64,000 nucleotides of DNA, from the NCBI GenBank assembly GCA_964498095.1, contig CAZCFY010000012.1:62001-126000 (forward strand). The letters are read 5' to 3'. Origin of the DNA: SG-bin7 sp964498095 (lineage in GTDB: Bacteria > Bdellovibrionota > Bdellovibrionia > Bdellovibrionales > SG-bin7). The notes under the pieces are model-generated. The model did not search any database. It had not been told where the DNA came from and worked only from the letters and a program-made list of their open reading frames with translations. Below are positions 45,044 to 54,178 of this stretch, one piece after another. The translations under genes were made by a program, and so were the position numbers. Numbering within the stretch: the first letter of the stretch is position 1; every line of letters starts with the position of its first letter.

Positions 45044-46582
45044 TTACGCGTGAACGTCTTTTCGAGGACTAGAGCCTGCCGTCTTTGGGAGGCGTGGGCC
45101 ACCTTGTTCGGTAATCTTAGAATCTAAGTTAGAAAACTTTTTAATATTTTCCATAAACTTAGCCGCCAAATTATTTACTGCTTCACCCTCTGGAATCTGT
45201 AAGAGTTTAGAGTCTACATTTTTAATAGTGGTGGGCACTTCAAAACCAAAAATTGGATGTGGCTTAGTGGGAGCTTTGGCGAGTTCGCCGGACTGAATGT
45301 TCCGCACTATTTCACGTGTTAGGCTTAAAGGAAAGCGTTCCCCGTGGCCGTAACCTTTACCGGTCCATCCCGTATTCAACAGCCATACGTTGGCTTTTGC
45401 TTCGGTCATATATTTAGCGAGCAGTCCCGCATAAACAGAGGGATTTAGCGGCATAAAAGGCGCGCCGAAACAGGTACTAAATGCGGCCGTTGGTTCTTTA
45501 ACTCCTACTTCCGTTCCTGCTAATTTGGCAGTGTAGCCCGATAGAAAATGGTATTGAGCTTGATAAGAATTTAATTTTGCTACTGCGGGAAGTGCACCAA
45601 AGGCGTCGGCGGAAAGAAAGATGATATTCTTGGGAGCCGAACACTCTTTATTCTGATGGGCAATTTTATCTAAAGCAGAGAGCGGGTAAGAACTTCGCGT
45701 GTTTTCGGTAATGGATTGGTCATGGAAATCAACTTCGCGGGTGCTTTCGTTATAGACCACGTTTTCCAAAATTGATCCAGGACGGTTAGAGGCGCGGTAG
45801 ATTTCGGGTTCGCGATCTTCCGTTAAGCCAATCAACTTTGCGTAACAGCCACCCTCAAGGTTTGAAATTCCAGTCGGCGTCCAAACAATTTCATCGTCAC
45901 CGATGAGATAACGGTCGTTAGCGGCGGAAAGGGTCGTCTTTCCTGTACCAGAAAGACCAAATAAAACACACGACTCACTACCATCCTTCAGGCAATTTGC
46001 TGAAGCATGCATTGGGAAGTAGCCCATTTGCGGAAAAATATAATTGGCGAGGCTAAATCCAGATTTTTTAATTTCGCCCGCATAGGCGGTGCCGACGATA
46101 ACAACTTGCAGTTCATGCGGATCAAGAAGAATTACGGTCGAATCAATCTGAGTTAATCCAAGATCGTGCGCCGTTTTGTAGGGAATGTGCCATACTTGAA
46201 TCGTTTTTCCTTTCGGAGCTTTTTCCGAAACGGAAGGAATTGTTTCTTGGCGGAACATGTTTTTGGCAAAGGCAATATGCCAAGGCGAAGTTGAAGTGAC
46301 TTCAATGGGAAATCCACCAACATATCCACTCATATGATAAATTTTATTTTTTTCTAATTCGGCGCGGGCGCGCTTAAACAATTCAAGTCCGACGTTTAAA
46401 TCCATCGCGACATTGACTGGCCCCCAGTCGATTGTATTTTTAAGTTCGGGCCGGTTTAAAACGTAACGGTTTTTTGCGGCTCGGCCGGTGAATTTTCCAG
46501 TTTTCACAATGAGTGCGCCGTGAGCGCTAAGTACACCAAGGCCGCTCTTGACGGCTTCATCAATTAGCTTCGTAGTATCCAT
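45044..46582 (-). CDS. pckA: Phosphoenolpyruvate carboxykinase (ATP)
   Basis: A 512-residue enzyme turning oxaloacetate into PEP for gluconeogenesis. The nucleotide site GLSGTGKTTLSA and kinase-2-type DDEIVW, GGCYAK and NTGWTGKGYG are present. The length is slightly below the usual 540. This fits an organism growing on amino acids. It is probably monocistronic. Confidence 0.95.
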   Translation of the reverse strand: MDTTKLIDEAVKSGLGVLSAHGALIVKTGKFTGRAAKNRYVLNRPELKNTIDWGPVNVAMDLNVGLELFKRARAELEKNKIYHMSGYVGGFPIEVTSTSPWHIAFAKNMFRQETIPSVSEKAPKGKTIQVWHIPYKTAHDLGLTQIDSTVILLDPHELQVVIVGTAYAGEIKKSGFSLANYIFPQMGYFPMHASANCLKDGSESCVLFGLSGTGKTTLSAANDRYLIGDDEIVWTPTGISNLEGGCYAKLIGLTEDREPEIYRASNRPGSILENVVYNESTREVDFHDQSITENTRSSYPLSALDKIAHQNKECSAPKNIIFLSADAFGALPAVAKLNSYQAQYHFLSGYTAKLAGTEVGVKEPTAAFSTCFGAPFMPLNPSVYAGLLAKYMTEAKANVWLLNTGWTGKGYGHGERFPLSLTREIVRNIQSGELAKAPTKPHPIFGFEVPTTIKNVDSKLLQIPEGEAVNNLAAKFMENIKKFSNLDSKITEQGGPRLPKTAGSSPRKDVHA

Positions 46583-46658
46583 AATTTCTCCTGAATTGGA
46601 CCATCTTATAAAATATTCGCCTGCAAAGTCAGGTGGTCACAGACTATAACGCAATACG

Positions 46659-47864
46659 TTATTCTATGTCAAAGCTATTAGTAAATATCCAGGAAAACCA
46701 ACGCTTTCCGTCGGGTAGAGGTAGTGTAGGAATTACCCGCACGACGACCCGGTAGCTGCCAGTGGCCATTAATTCAGCAGTTACCGAAGGTTCGTTAAAA
46801 GTCTTCATTAAATTGCCATTATGAAGAATTCGAATCTCATAAGGAAAGCGGGGGGACTTAGACAGCCGCACCTGCAGTTTTGGATGTTCAGAAAGTTTAA
46901 TTTTTGCGCCCGGCAAATAAGTTTTGTTACCGGCCTTCACTTCGGCCAAAAAGCCTTTAGGGTCGCCCAAAAGATCCATGCAGAAATAAAAATTTCCGCT
47001 CGCTAAGGCGCGAATTATCTTATTGCGGTCACTTTCAAAGTCCCCCGTAAGCTCAGAGCTTAATAAAACATGATTTGAAGCTATGGAAAATGATTCCTGA
47101 TACGAGGGAAAACGAAAAAAACCTTTTCCCACAGAAGATAGCCGTGCCGTCGCGTCGTTGCCAAGTAATCCAACCAATTGGCTTTTGGAATTAAGTTTAT
47201 CCCAGAGCTGGAGTTCTCTCGCGGGAGGAGAATAGATTCGTAATAGTGCCAATCGTGAATTGAAAGGATAAACGAATAAGCTCCAAATAAATGAAAGCTT
47301 GGACTCGCTCCACGCATTTTGCCAGATGCTTTTTAAATTTAAAACCTCGATGCCGTTGAGTCCTTCGGGATATTCTCCCGCCCAACTTGAACCATCTTTG
47401 TAGGGGTGCGCGAGCACGACCATTTCTGATCTAGAATCAGTTTTTCTCTTAGATAAAAGATCAGCCAAGTAAACTTGCACTTCGCCCAAACCGGAAAATG
47501 CATGCCGAGCGCCGCCATTGTAAACCAAGAGGTGCGTGTCTAAGTAACTATATTCGTTTCCCTGCAGTACCAGGAGTTTATTAAAGAAACCTTCCGGCCG
47601 CGCGCCAGCATTGAAATAATTTAACTCCGTGTGAATAAGAAAATCTAAACCGGCACGTTGGGCAGCTTGATTAATTTCCTCCTGCGATGAGCTCCCGGTT
47701 GTTAAATCTGAGTGAGAGTGAGTAACGCCGCGATAATCGTAATAACCGTCAGGATTTTGCGGTGCCAAAGAGGTTTCGATGGCTAAAAAATTATATTGGC
47801 TTAAGAACAAGCCATAAATTAGAAGGACAATTAAGATAAAACTTAGGACGAAAAACTTTTTCAC
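46659..47864 (-). CDS. PHP-domain protein with N-terminal membrane anchor
   Basis: A 401-residue product. A single membrane helix lies at about 4-22, then a PHP-type metal site H49-S-H51-S-D53 (THSHSD) and later ligands in IHTELN and LAHPYKDG. The C-terminal 90 residues look like a beta-rich domain. PHP domains hydrolyse phosphate esters; the export topology suggests action on a periplasmic substrate. It overlaps the GT39 gene by 4 bp. Confidence 0.8.
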   Translation of the reverse strand: MKKFFVLSFILIVLLIYGLFLSQYNFLAIETSLAPQNPDGYYDYRGVTHSHSDLTTGSSSQEEINQAAQRAGLDFLIHTELNYFNAGARPEGFFNKLLVLQGNEYSYLDTHLLVYNGGARHAFSGLGEVQVYLADLLSKRKTDSRSEMVVLAHPYKDGSSWAGEYPEGLNGIEVLNLKSIWQNAWSESKLSFIWSLFVYPFNSRLALLRIYSPPARELQLWDKLNSKSQLVGLLGNDATARLSSVGKGFFRFPSYQESFSIASNHVLLSSELTGDFESDRNKIIRALASGNFYFCMDLLGDPKGFLAEVKAGNKTYLPGAKIKLSEHPKLQVRLSKSPRFPYEIRILHNGNLMKTFNEPSVTAELMATGSYRVVVRVIPTLPLPDGKRWFSWIFTNSFDIE

Positions 47865-49186
47865 TGAGCTCGTACAGTATACAAAATTAGCCCATCATGA
47901 ATAGTTTTTTGTTCAACAATTTTATACCCCTCGGTAACCGCCCATTCCGGGAGTGGTGTAATGGAATTTGCCGCCCAATAAAATTCGCGCGCCTTTGGCT
48001 TTGCATCGGGTAAATAGTCAAAAAAATCTCTGCGGCCGACGTTATAAAGTTTATAAATGGGCTTTTTGAGGCTGAAAGAAAGTAAAGAAGCCATTTGATA
48101 GGTGCTCGTGAAAATTGGGAGATCTTCGTTAACGGCACTTAATATGGCGCGATACTTATAAGTTTCGTCCATTTTCTTTGTCAAATCAGAGCTCGGTATC
48201 CATTTGAACGCTAACTGTGAAATTAAAAGCGAAAAAAGCGTTAGCCAAACACCAACCGTAAATCTGATCCAGCGCAAATTAGTTGCCGCCAGGATAAAGG
48301 CCATTGAAAAAATAGCGGGGTAGGCGACGGAGGGCCAATTGGCTTCAACCGGCCGGCGAAAGGAAGTTAAAAAGAAAAATATAAGGGGCGTCCAAGTAAA
48401 ATACTTTAACCAGGTAATATTGGGTTGGGCGCGTCGCCGAAGTGCTAGAAAAAGAATTGGCGGAAATATTAATAGAACCTGATCCCAGGCGTAACGTAAG
48501 GGCCAAATCAGCGAGGATCTTTCGCCGCCGAGTCCATGTCCTAACTGGAAGCGAAAACTTGCAAAATCATTTGCAACATTCCAATACCAAGTGGGTGCGC
48601 TAAAAACGATAAAGGCACCAAGGGAGCCACAAAGATAGCGCCAACTTACGCTTGGCCATCTTTTGTCAAAATGCACGTACAGTATTGCCGCTAGCGGAAA
48701 CAAAACGATGTGATATTTGGCGCAAAAACCTAACCCAAGACTTGCTCCTAAAAGCAAATACCAGGTGAGCTTACTTTCCTCTAAGGCTCTCCTAAATAAC
48801 CAAAGTGAAAGTGACCAAAAAAATATTAGCGGTAAGTCGGGAGTCATAATAAGTGCACCCATTCCCGAAAGAGGTATTAGCGATAAGCCCATGAGATAGA
48901 GTATATGGTTTTCGGGTGCGATATATTTTCTGATCAACAAAAACCAAATCCAAATCGTTAGGTGTCCCAGGAGTACCCCGGGAATACGGCTTGCTTGATA
49001 AAAATTATCAAAGGGGGCACCTAACGAAAACAGCCAGGCAATCATTCCCGGATGATCGTAATAACTGAGTTGCAGATTTTTAGACCATACCCAGTAATAG
49101 GCTTCGTCAGCAAACAGCGGAATAAAGGTGGCCAAAATAATTTTGACCAGTAAAAGTATAAACCAGGCTTTCGTACTCTTTTGCAC
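47861..49186 (-). CDS. GT39-family membrane glycosyltransferase (ArnT/PMT-like)
   Basis: A 441-residue protein with about ten membrane helices. DEAYYWVWS near the N-terminus is the DE motif of ArnT-type enzymes, with SYYDHPGMIAW and TPDLPLIFFW. These transfer sugars from a lipid carrier to periplasmic lipids or proteins. The C-terminal 100 residues are periplasmic. Its start abuts the stop of the RodZ-like gene with no gap. Confidence 0.87.
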   Translation of the reverse strand: MQKSTKAWFILLLVKIILATFIPLFADEAYYWVWSKNLQLSYYDHPGMIAWLFSLGAPFDNFYQASRIPGVLLGHLTIWIWFLLIRKYIAPENHILYLMGLSLIPLSGMGALIMTPDLPLIFFWSLSLWLFRRALEESKLTWYLLLGASLGLGFCAKYHIVLFPLAAILYVHFDKRWPSVSWRYLCGSLGAFIVFSAPTWYWNVANDFASFRFQLGHGLGGERSSLIWPLRYAWDQVLLIFPPILFLALRRRAQPNITWLKYFTWTPLIFFFLTSFRRPVEANWPSVAYPAIFSMAFILAATNLRWIRFTVGVWLTLFSLLISQLAFKWIPSSDLTKKMDETYKYRAILSAVNEDLPIFTSTYQMASLLSFSLKKPIYKLYNVGRRDFFDYLPDAKPKAREFYWAANSITPLPEWAVTEGYKIVEQKTIHDGLILYTVRAQ

Positions 49187-50224
49187 TTAAGGGTAATTCA
49201 GTTTCATCGGTTTCCCAACGGTTCCGGGCACACCGAGATCTTGTCCGTTAAAAATTACATTGATGGCGCCGCCATCACTGACTTCGACGTTTATTGAGTT
49301 TTCCGCTTTTATAATGTGAATTTTGTCGGTATCTAAACGCGTGCGTTTTGCGGGGCCGGAATCGATTGAAAATACGATTTCAACACTATCAAGAGCTTCA
49401 ATAATTAATTCCTTATTCTGAATGCTGGCGCCGGTTTCACCAAGCAGTGATCTTTTTGCGTCAGATGTGCTTTTCGCAGGCTCTGGTTTGGGCGCTGTTT
49501 TTTCCGGAGTCGGAACTACGGCGGTAGCTGCCGGTTTTTCGGTAGCGGGTTGTGCTGGTGGAGTTGGAGTTGCGGGTTTAGTGGTAGCTGCCGGTTTTGT
49601 TTCGGCAGTCCCGGGCTTTTCGGGCGCCGGAACCGCGACGGCCGGCCCCGGTTGCGCCGCCGGTGGTGCTGTTATGGTTTGTTCAGCGGGAGGCTCATGC
49701 TTAATGGGCTGTTCCTTAATTGCAGATTCAATTTCACTTGGCGAAGGGGTTTTCGATTCCCGCTCATATTTTTCTATCGTCGTAAATAAAAGTTTAATAA
49801 CCAAAATAACGGTGAGCACCCCAATACCAATAAATACTCTTTGCATCGTCGAAGATTGTGATTCTTCTAGGGGACGTGGCATCGACGCTTTCGCCGGCGC
49901 CGGGCTCACATGCGGCGTCGCCGGGTGCTCGGGAGGAGTATCGGCGGGCGCGGACTCGTGGCCTTCGGCAGTTTTAGGTTTGGGTTCTTGGAAACCCATT
50001 TCGTCATTGAAATTGTGAAGTATGGCCTTACTGTCGAGCTTAAGATAATTGGCGTAGGTTTGGACAAAACCACGCAAAAAAGCTTTTGACGGCAAACTTT
50101 CGATGTCGCCGTCTTCCATGGCTTCAAGTACTTTAACGTTAATTTTAGTGGCCATGGCGACTTCATTTAAAGTTACGCCCTTTTTCTCCCGACTTTCTCT
50201 TAAAAGTTGGCCCGTTTGCTTCAT
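49187..50224 (-). CDS. rodZ: RodZ-like helix-turn-helix membrane protein
   Basis: A 345-residue protein. Residues 5-75 are a Cro-like HTH (LLRESREKKGVTLNEVAMATKI), then a linker, a membrane helix at about 128-148, a Pro/Ala-rich periplasmic stretch and a C-terminal DUF4115-like beta domain. This architecture is that of RodZ, which links MreB to the cell envelope. Its start overlaps the TPR lipoprotein by 4 bp, so they are coupled. Confidence 0.88.
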   Translation of the reverse strand: MKQTGQLLRESREKKGVTLNEVAMATKINVKVLEAMEDGDIESLPSKAFLRGFVQTYANYLKLDSKAILHNFNDEMGFQEPKPKTAEGHESAPADTPPEHPATPHVSPAPAKASMPRPLEESQSSTMQRVFIGIGVLTVILVIKLLFTTIEKYERESKTPSPSEIESAIKEQPIKHEPPAEQTITAPPAAQPGPAVAVPAPEKPGTAETKPAATTKPATPTPPAQPATEKPAATAVVPTPEKTAPKPEPAKSTSDAKRSLLGETGASIQNKELIIEALDSVEIVFSIDSGPAKRTRLDTDKIHIIKAENSINVEVSDGGAINVIFNGQDLGVPGTVGKPMKLNYP

Positions 50225-50985
50225 TCAGCGCCGCCCTTTTCATCTAATGATCGCAACAGCTTTCGTGATTTATCAGCATAAACTCCAGAAGGATCACTAT
50301 CAATGATTCCTTCGAGGCGCGCAACAGCGCGTTCTTTTTCTCCCAGTTTTGCATAGGCAACAGCGCTATAAAAATCGGATTCATGATTATCTGATTTTTT
50401 GCAGACGCTTACGGCTTGATCCAATCGCTGAGCGGCTAAATCCAGCTTTTTTTGTTCCATTAAAGCCCGGCCCAAATAAGTCCACGCGGGGCAATAATTT
50501 CTATTGATATCAATGGCCTTTAAGAATGCATCCTCGGCAAGGGGGAATTTTCTTAAATGGAAATAGGCAATTCCTACGTTTACGCGCGCCTTTTCTGGCT
50601 GCGGATAAACTAAATCTTTAGCAACGGTTTCAAATTGCTTAAGAGCCCCGCCAAAATCTTCATTCTCGATTAATAACAAACCAAAATTACTACGCGCCTC
50701 AGAATAATTTGGATCTAGTTTCATGGCCTGCCTTAAATGTTTTTCGGCCAGAGCAAATTCTTTTCTGACAAAGTAGGCAACACCTAAATTGTTTTGTATT
50801 ACGGCATCGGCGGGATCAAATTTCTCCGCCTCAAGAAGTTCTTTTAATGCTCCAGGATAATTTTTTTGGGCCAAGAGTGAGGTGCCAATTTGCAAATGAA
50901 GACGGGCATACTCCTTAGAGTTGCCAGACTTCGAAGTGCCACCACACGCCGCCAAAAATAACAAAAAAATCACAAAGATTTTCAC
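50221..50985 (-). CDS. TPR lipoprotein (PilW/PilF-like)
   Basis: A 254-residue product with lipobox FLAAC and about five tetratricopeptide repeats from residue 25 to 230 (QIGTSLLAQKNYPGALKELLEAEKFDP). The nearest known relatives are PilF/PilW, lipoproteins that help assemble the type IV pilus secretin. No pilus genes are visible here, so that role is inference. Confidence 0.82.
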   Translation of the reverse strand: MKIFVIFLLFLAACGGTSKSGNSKEYARLHLQIGTSLLAQKNYPGALKELLEAEKFDPADAVIQNNLGVAYFVRKEFALAEKHLRQAMKLDPNYSEARSNFGLLLIENEDFGGALKQFETVAKDLVYPQPEKARVNVGIAYFHLRKFPLAEDAFLKAIDINRNYCPAWTYLGRALMEQKKLDLAAQRLDQAVSVCKKSDNHESDFYSAVAYAKLGEKERAVARLEGIIDSDPSGVYADKSRKLLRSLDEKGGAE

Positions 50986-51041
50986 AGATTATAAAGTTAA
51001 CAAAGATTTCAAATTAGAGCAAAAATGCGGGGTGTCAGAAA

Positions 51042-52148
51042 TCAAATAGAAGAGGATTTAAGCATCGCCACGGTCTCAACGTGATAGGTTTGCGGAAACA
51101 TATCAAAGCCGGTGGCGTTTTCTAGCGTATAATTACTTAATAGTTTTAGGTCACGCGTAAGCGTGTTGGGATCACAACTTATATAAATGAGAGTTTTGGG
51201 ACGAATTTTGTCCAAGGCACTCATGACAGCGCCCGGGCAGCCCGACCTAGGCGGATCTAATATTACAGTTAAATTATTTACCTGGCGCCGCCATTTTTTG
51301 AGATATTTGGCGACATCCTCGCAAACGAACTCTATTTGCGGCAAACTCGCCTTGGCCATTTTGATGGAATCTTTATTAGCTTCGACGCCGACAACTTCGG
51401 CGGCGGGAACTTTAGCTTTTGCTAATCGCGAAAAATTTCCACTACCGCAATAAAGATCGAGTACAAGGTTTGTCTCGGTTGGAATTAAATCACTAACGTG
51501 TTTTTTGAGTAATTCATTTATTTCAAAGTTAACTTGGGAAAAAGGCGGATATTCAAAATCATCAATCGCCGACACTTGCGTATGAACCTCGCTGTTGTCA
51601 GTTAAATAAAGGTCGACATGCTTGGCTTGGCCGGAGTGATTTTTTTGCATTCTTACCAAGGTCTTTTCTATCGCAACAGAAATTTGCGGAGCCGCGATTT
51701 TACAGTCGGAAATAGCAAGAACTTCGCTACTTTTGCGCCGATACATTCCAAGTTGAGAGCCATCCCAATGTAGGCGGATGCGGTTGCGATAGGCGAATTC
51801 TTTGGGTGAAGGCACCACTCTTACATCGCCAGTCAGTAAGCGGCTAAGAATTTTTTGTTTTTGCACGATTTGTTCGGAGTAGCTAACGTGTTGCCACTGG
51901 CAGCCGCCGCACTCAGAAAAGTGCGCACACAATGGTTTTTGCCGGTGCTCTGAGGGCGCGATAAGTTTCTCAAGGTTTCCCTGTCCGAACTTCTTTTTTA
52001 ACGAAGTTATTTTCGCCGAAATAGTATCGCCAGGAGCGGCGCGGTCGACAAAAAAGACAAAGCCGTCTTTTTTGCCGACACCAGGTCCTTGAAAGGCAAG
52101 GCTTTCAATATTTAATTCTACGGTTTCACCTACGTGAAAACCGCTCAT
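51042..52148 (-). CDS. RlmD/TrmA-family uracil C5 methyltransferase
   Basis: A 368-residue RNA methyltransferase. An N-terminal TRAM domain (about 1-60) precedes an iron-sulfur site CAHFSECGGCQW and a later Cys. The SAM site is DLYCGSGNFS, and the catalytic Cys is in SCDPNTLTRDL. These fit 23S rRNA U1939 or U747 methylation; which base cannot be told. It overlaps ndk by 4 bp. Confidence 0.9.
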   Translation of the reverse strand: MSGFHVGETVELNIESLAFQGPGVGKKDGFVFFVDRAAPGDTISAKITSLKKKFGQGNLEKLIAPSEHRQKPLCAHFSECGGCQWQHVSYSEQIVQKQKILSRLLTGDVRVVPSPKEFAYRNRIRLHWDGSQLGMYRRKSSEVLAISDCKIAAPQISVAIEKTLVRMQKNHSGQAKHVDLYLTDNSEVHTQVSAIDDFEYPPFSQVNFEINELLKKHVSDLIPTETNLVLDLYCGSGNFSRLAKAKVPAAEVVGVEANKDSIKMAKASLPQIEFVCEDVAKYLKKWRRQVNNLTVILDPPRSGCPGAVMSALDKIRPKTLIYISCDPNTLTRDLKLLSNYTLENATGFDMFPQTYHVETVAMLKSSSI

Positions 52149-52570
52149 TTGTTACAGATTTCTTTGCTTTCGAAAAAAATTCTGAGTTCGCGCTCAGCGC
52201 TTTGCGGACTGTCGCTACCGTGAACGGTATTTTCGCCCACGCTGTCGCCCCAAAGCGCACGAATTGTGCCCGGTGCTGCTTTTTTAGGGTCAGTCGCTCC
52301 CATGATCTCACGGTTCTTGGCTACTGCATTTTCTCCGGCCAAAGCCATTACCATTACCGGCCCACTTGTCATAAAGCTTACAAGTTCACCGAAAAAAGGG
52401 CGTTCCTTATGTTCAGCATAAAACTCTTCACATTTTGACTGTGGAATTACCATAAGTTTAGCGGCGGCCACTTTAAGGCCATTGTCTTCGAATTTTTGAA
52501 TGATCTTACCAACTAGATTTTTCTTAATGCCATTTGGTTTAATGATACTAAAGGTCACTTCTTTTGCCAT
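52145..52570 (-). CDS. ndk: Nucleoside diphosphate kinase
   Basis: A 141-residue enzyme that balances nucleoside triphosphates by phospho-His transfer. The catalytic His is in ENTVHGSDS, with SIIKPNGIKKNLVG at the start and an otherwise standard fold. It is divergent from the cupin gene with 74 bp between starts. Confidence 0.96.
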   Translation of the reverse strand: MAKEVTFSIIKPNGIKKNLVGKIIQKFEDNGLKVAAAKLMVIPQSKCEEFYAEHKERPFFGELVSFMTSGPVMVMALAGENAVAKNREIMGATDPKKAAPGTIRALWGDSVGENTVHGSDSPQSAERELRIFFESKEICNK

Positions 52571-52644
52571 TTATCCCCCAATTATTGCTTATTAATTTGT
52601 CGGGTTACATATCATAGATTATGATCAATTGCCAAGGGGGTTAA

Positions 52645-53016
52645 ATGGCCAAAGTGGATATAAAACGAGTTGAAAAGCCGTGGGGCTATGAACTCATTTG
52701 GGCAAAAACCGATAAATATGCCGGCAAAATATTACACGTAAATAAAGGCCAGAAGCTCTCGTTGCAGCATCACAAAACCAAAGAAGAAACAATCTTAATT
52801 TATTCCGGAAAAATTGAATTTATCTACGAAAGCGCTCCAGGGAAATTGGATACGATAATCTTAAAAGCGGGCGAAGCCCATCATATCAAGCCACTTCATA
52901 AGCATCGCATGATCGCCCTTGAGGATACGGATATTTTTGAAGTTTCAACACCGGAACTCGATGATGTCGTTAGACATGAGGATTCTTATGGCAGAGCGCC
53001 CGGCGATCGAAATTGA
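52645..53016 (+). CDS. Cupin (mannose-6-phosphate isomerase-like)
   Basis: A 123-residue single cupin. The opening RVEKPWGYELIWAKTDKYAGKILHVNKGQKLSLQHHKTKEE resembles the C-terminal domain of mannose-1-phosphate guanylyltransferase/mannose-6-phosphate isomerase. Metal ligands are the His residues of LQHHKTKEE and HIKPLHKHR. Standing alone it may act as a sugar-phosphate isomerase or a small-molecule sensor. It overlaps the following gene by 29 bp. Confidence 0.82.
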   Translation: MAKVDIKRVEKPWGYELIWAKTDKYAGKILHVNKGQKLSLQHHKTKEETILIYSGKIEFIYESAPGKLDTIILKAGEAHHIKPLHKHRMIALEDTDIFEVSTPELDDVVRHEDSYGRAPGDRN

Positions 53017-54103
53017 AAAAGGCGTAGCCTATCTTTATTTTGCTTACGACGTCGGTTTTGCAATCGACTTGAATTTGGCGCAGAAAAAAATCGCGCAGGT
53101 TACCGAGCGCGCCAAGATTCGCCAAAACAAGCGCTCGCCGTGGTATTTCGAGTTTGAGCCCGCCCCCGTAAAAGTAAATTTGACGATGCCCGAAGTGCAC
53201 GTCGGAGGCTTTAAGACGGCGCCCGAAGCGGAAGCAACGATTTTTGACTTTGGAGCCATATCTATAGCTTTGCGGATTCCCTTTTCGGGAAATTTAGAAA
53301 CTCTGGTGGATATGAGTTACGCGCTCTACGAAAACGAAGAATTTGAACGCCACTGCCGCGGCTTCGTGGAAAGCTTAGCTAATATCATGAGTAATTCTAT
53401 TGATAAGTTAGCGATTAACGAACACTACGAAGAGTATAAAATATTTCAGATAGTTCAGCATAATTCTTCATTGGATTTGTCTGAAATGATTAAAAAACAT
53501 GGCAAAACATTAGCACGAATTTTACGCTCAGAAGATCAAGAGTTGTCAGAGGACGAAGTTAGGGACGCAACGTGGTCTTACATTTCCTACGCCCCCAATG
53601 ATTTACTGCTTATCGACTGGAACACGGCAATTTTATTTGACGAAAAGTCCGACGACGTCCGTGCGGTGTTGGAATTCGTAAATGTTGAGTTACTAGAGCT
53701 AACCTATCTCGATCTTAAACTTGATAATTCCTTGGACCGTGCTTACGAAGTCGTTAGCCGTTTAACAAAAAAGCGCTTTATATTTCCTGGACACGTAAAT
53801 AATGAGTTACGCCGTATTGGCCGCTTACAGGTCGACAGTGCATTTTTATTTGAAGGGGTTAACAATGCCTTGAAGCTATTAGGCGATCAGTACTTGGCGC
53901 GGGTTTACCGTTTGGCTTCAACCCGCTTTCATTTGCCCGAGTGGGATGCGAGTATCCTACGAAAAATAAAGGCGCTCGAAAGTATCTACGAAAAGATTAA
54001 TGATCAAGCGAGCATTTATCGCTCTGAAATTTTAGAGTGGATTATCATTTTATTAATTTTGGTTTCACTATTTTTGCCCCTAATCCCCGGCTATAAACAC
54101 TAA
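52988..54103 (+). CDS. RMD1/DUF155-like membrane protein
   Basis: A 371-residue product from the ATG at 52988; GAGG lies upstream, and the in-frame start at 52919 would be inside the cupin. It has an N-terminal mixed domain, an acidic helical middle and a C-terminal membrane helix in LEWIIILLILVSLFLPLI. This ending is typical of the RMD1/YagE (DUF155) family, linked to organelle or envelope shape in eukaryotes. Its function in bacteria is unknown. Confidence 0.75.
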   Translation: MAERPAIEIEKGVAYLYFAYDVGFAIDLNLAQKKIAQVTERAKIRQNKRSPWYFEFEPAPVKVNLTMPEVHVGGFKTAPEAEATIFDFGAISIALRIPFSGNLETLVDMSYALYENEEFERHCRGFVESLANIMSNSIDKLAINEHYEEYKIFQIVQHNSSLDLSEMIKKHGKTLARILRSEDQELSEDEVRDATWSYISYAPNDLLLIDWNTAILFDEKSDDVRAVLEFVNVELLELTYLDLKLDNSLDRAYEVVSRLTKKRFIFPGHVNNELRRIGRLQVDSAFLFEGVNNALKLLGDQYLARVYRLASTRFHLPEWDASILRKIKALESIYEKINDQASIYRSEILEWIIILLILVSLFLPLIPGYKH

Positions 54104-54105
54104 AA

Positions 54106-54118
54106 GGTGCCTGACACC
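54106..54118 (+). repeat. Short near-palindrome
   Basis: GGTGCCTGACACC, preceded by TAAAA, lies 2 bp after the stop of the RMD1-like gene. GGTG/CACC can pair. This motif recurs in many proteobacterial intergenic regions, but here I see one full copy. Confidence 0.45.
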
Positions 54119-54178
54119 AAATCGAGTCCATGGTGCGTCAAAAATTAAGTTTCTCCGCCATTTACTCGATAAGCCGCT

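Noticed and set aside
49422..50018. Plus-strand 198-codon frame rich in Gly, Ala and Val
   Set aside because: It is the antisense of the Pro/Ala-rich linker of the RodZ-like gene.
52919..52987. Upstream in-frame extension of the RMD1-like gene
   Set aside because: It lies inside the cupin gene, and the ATG at 52988 has its own ribosome site.
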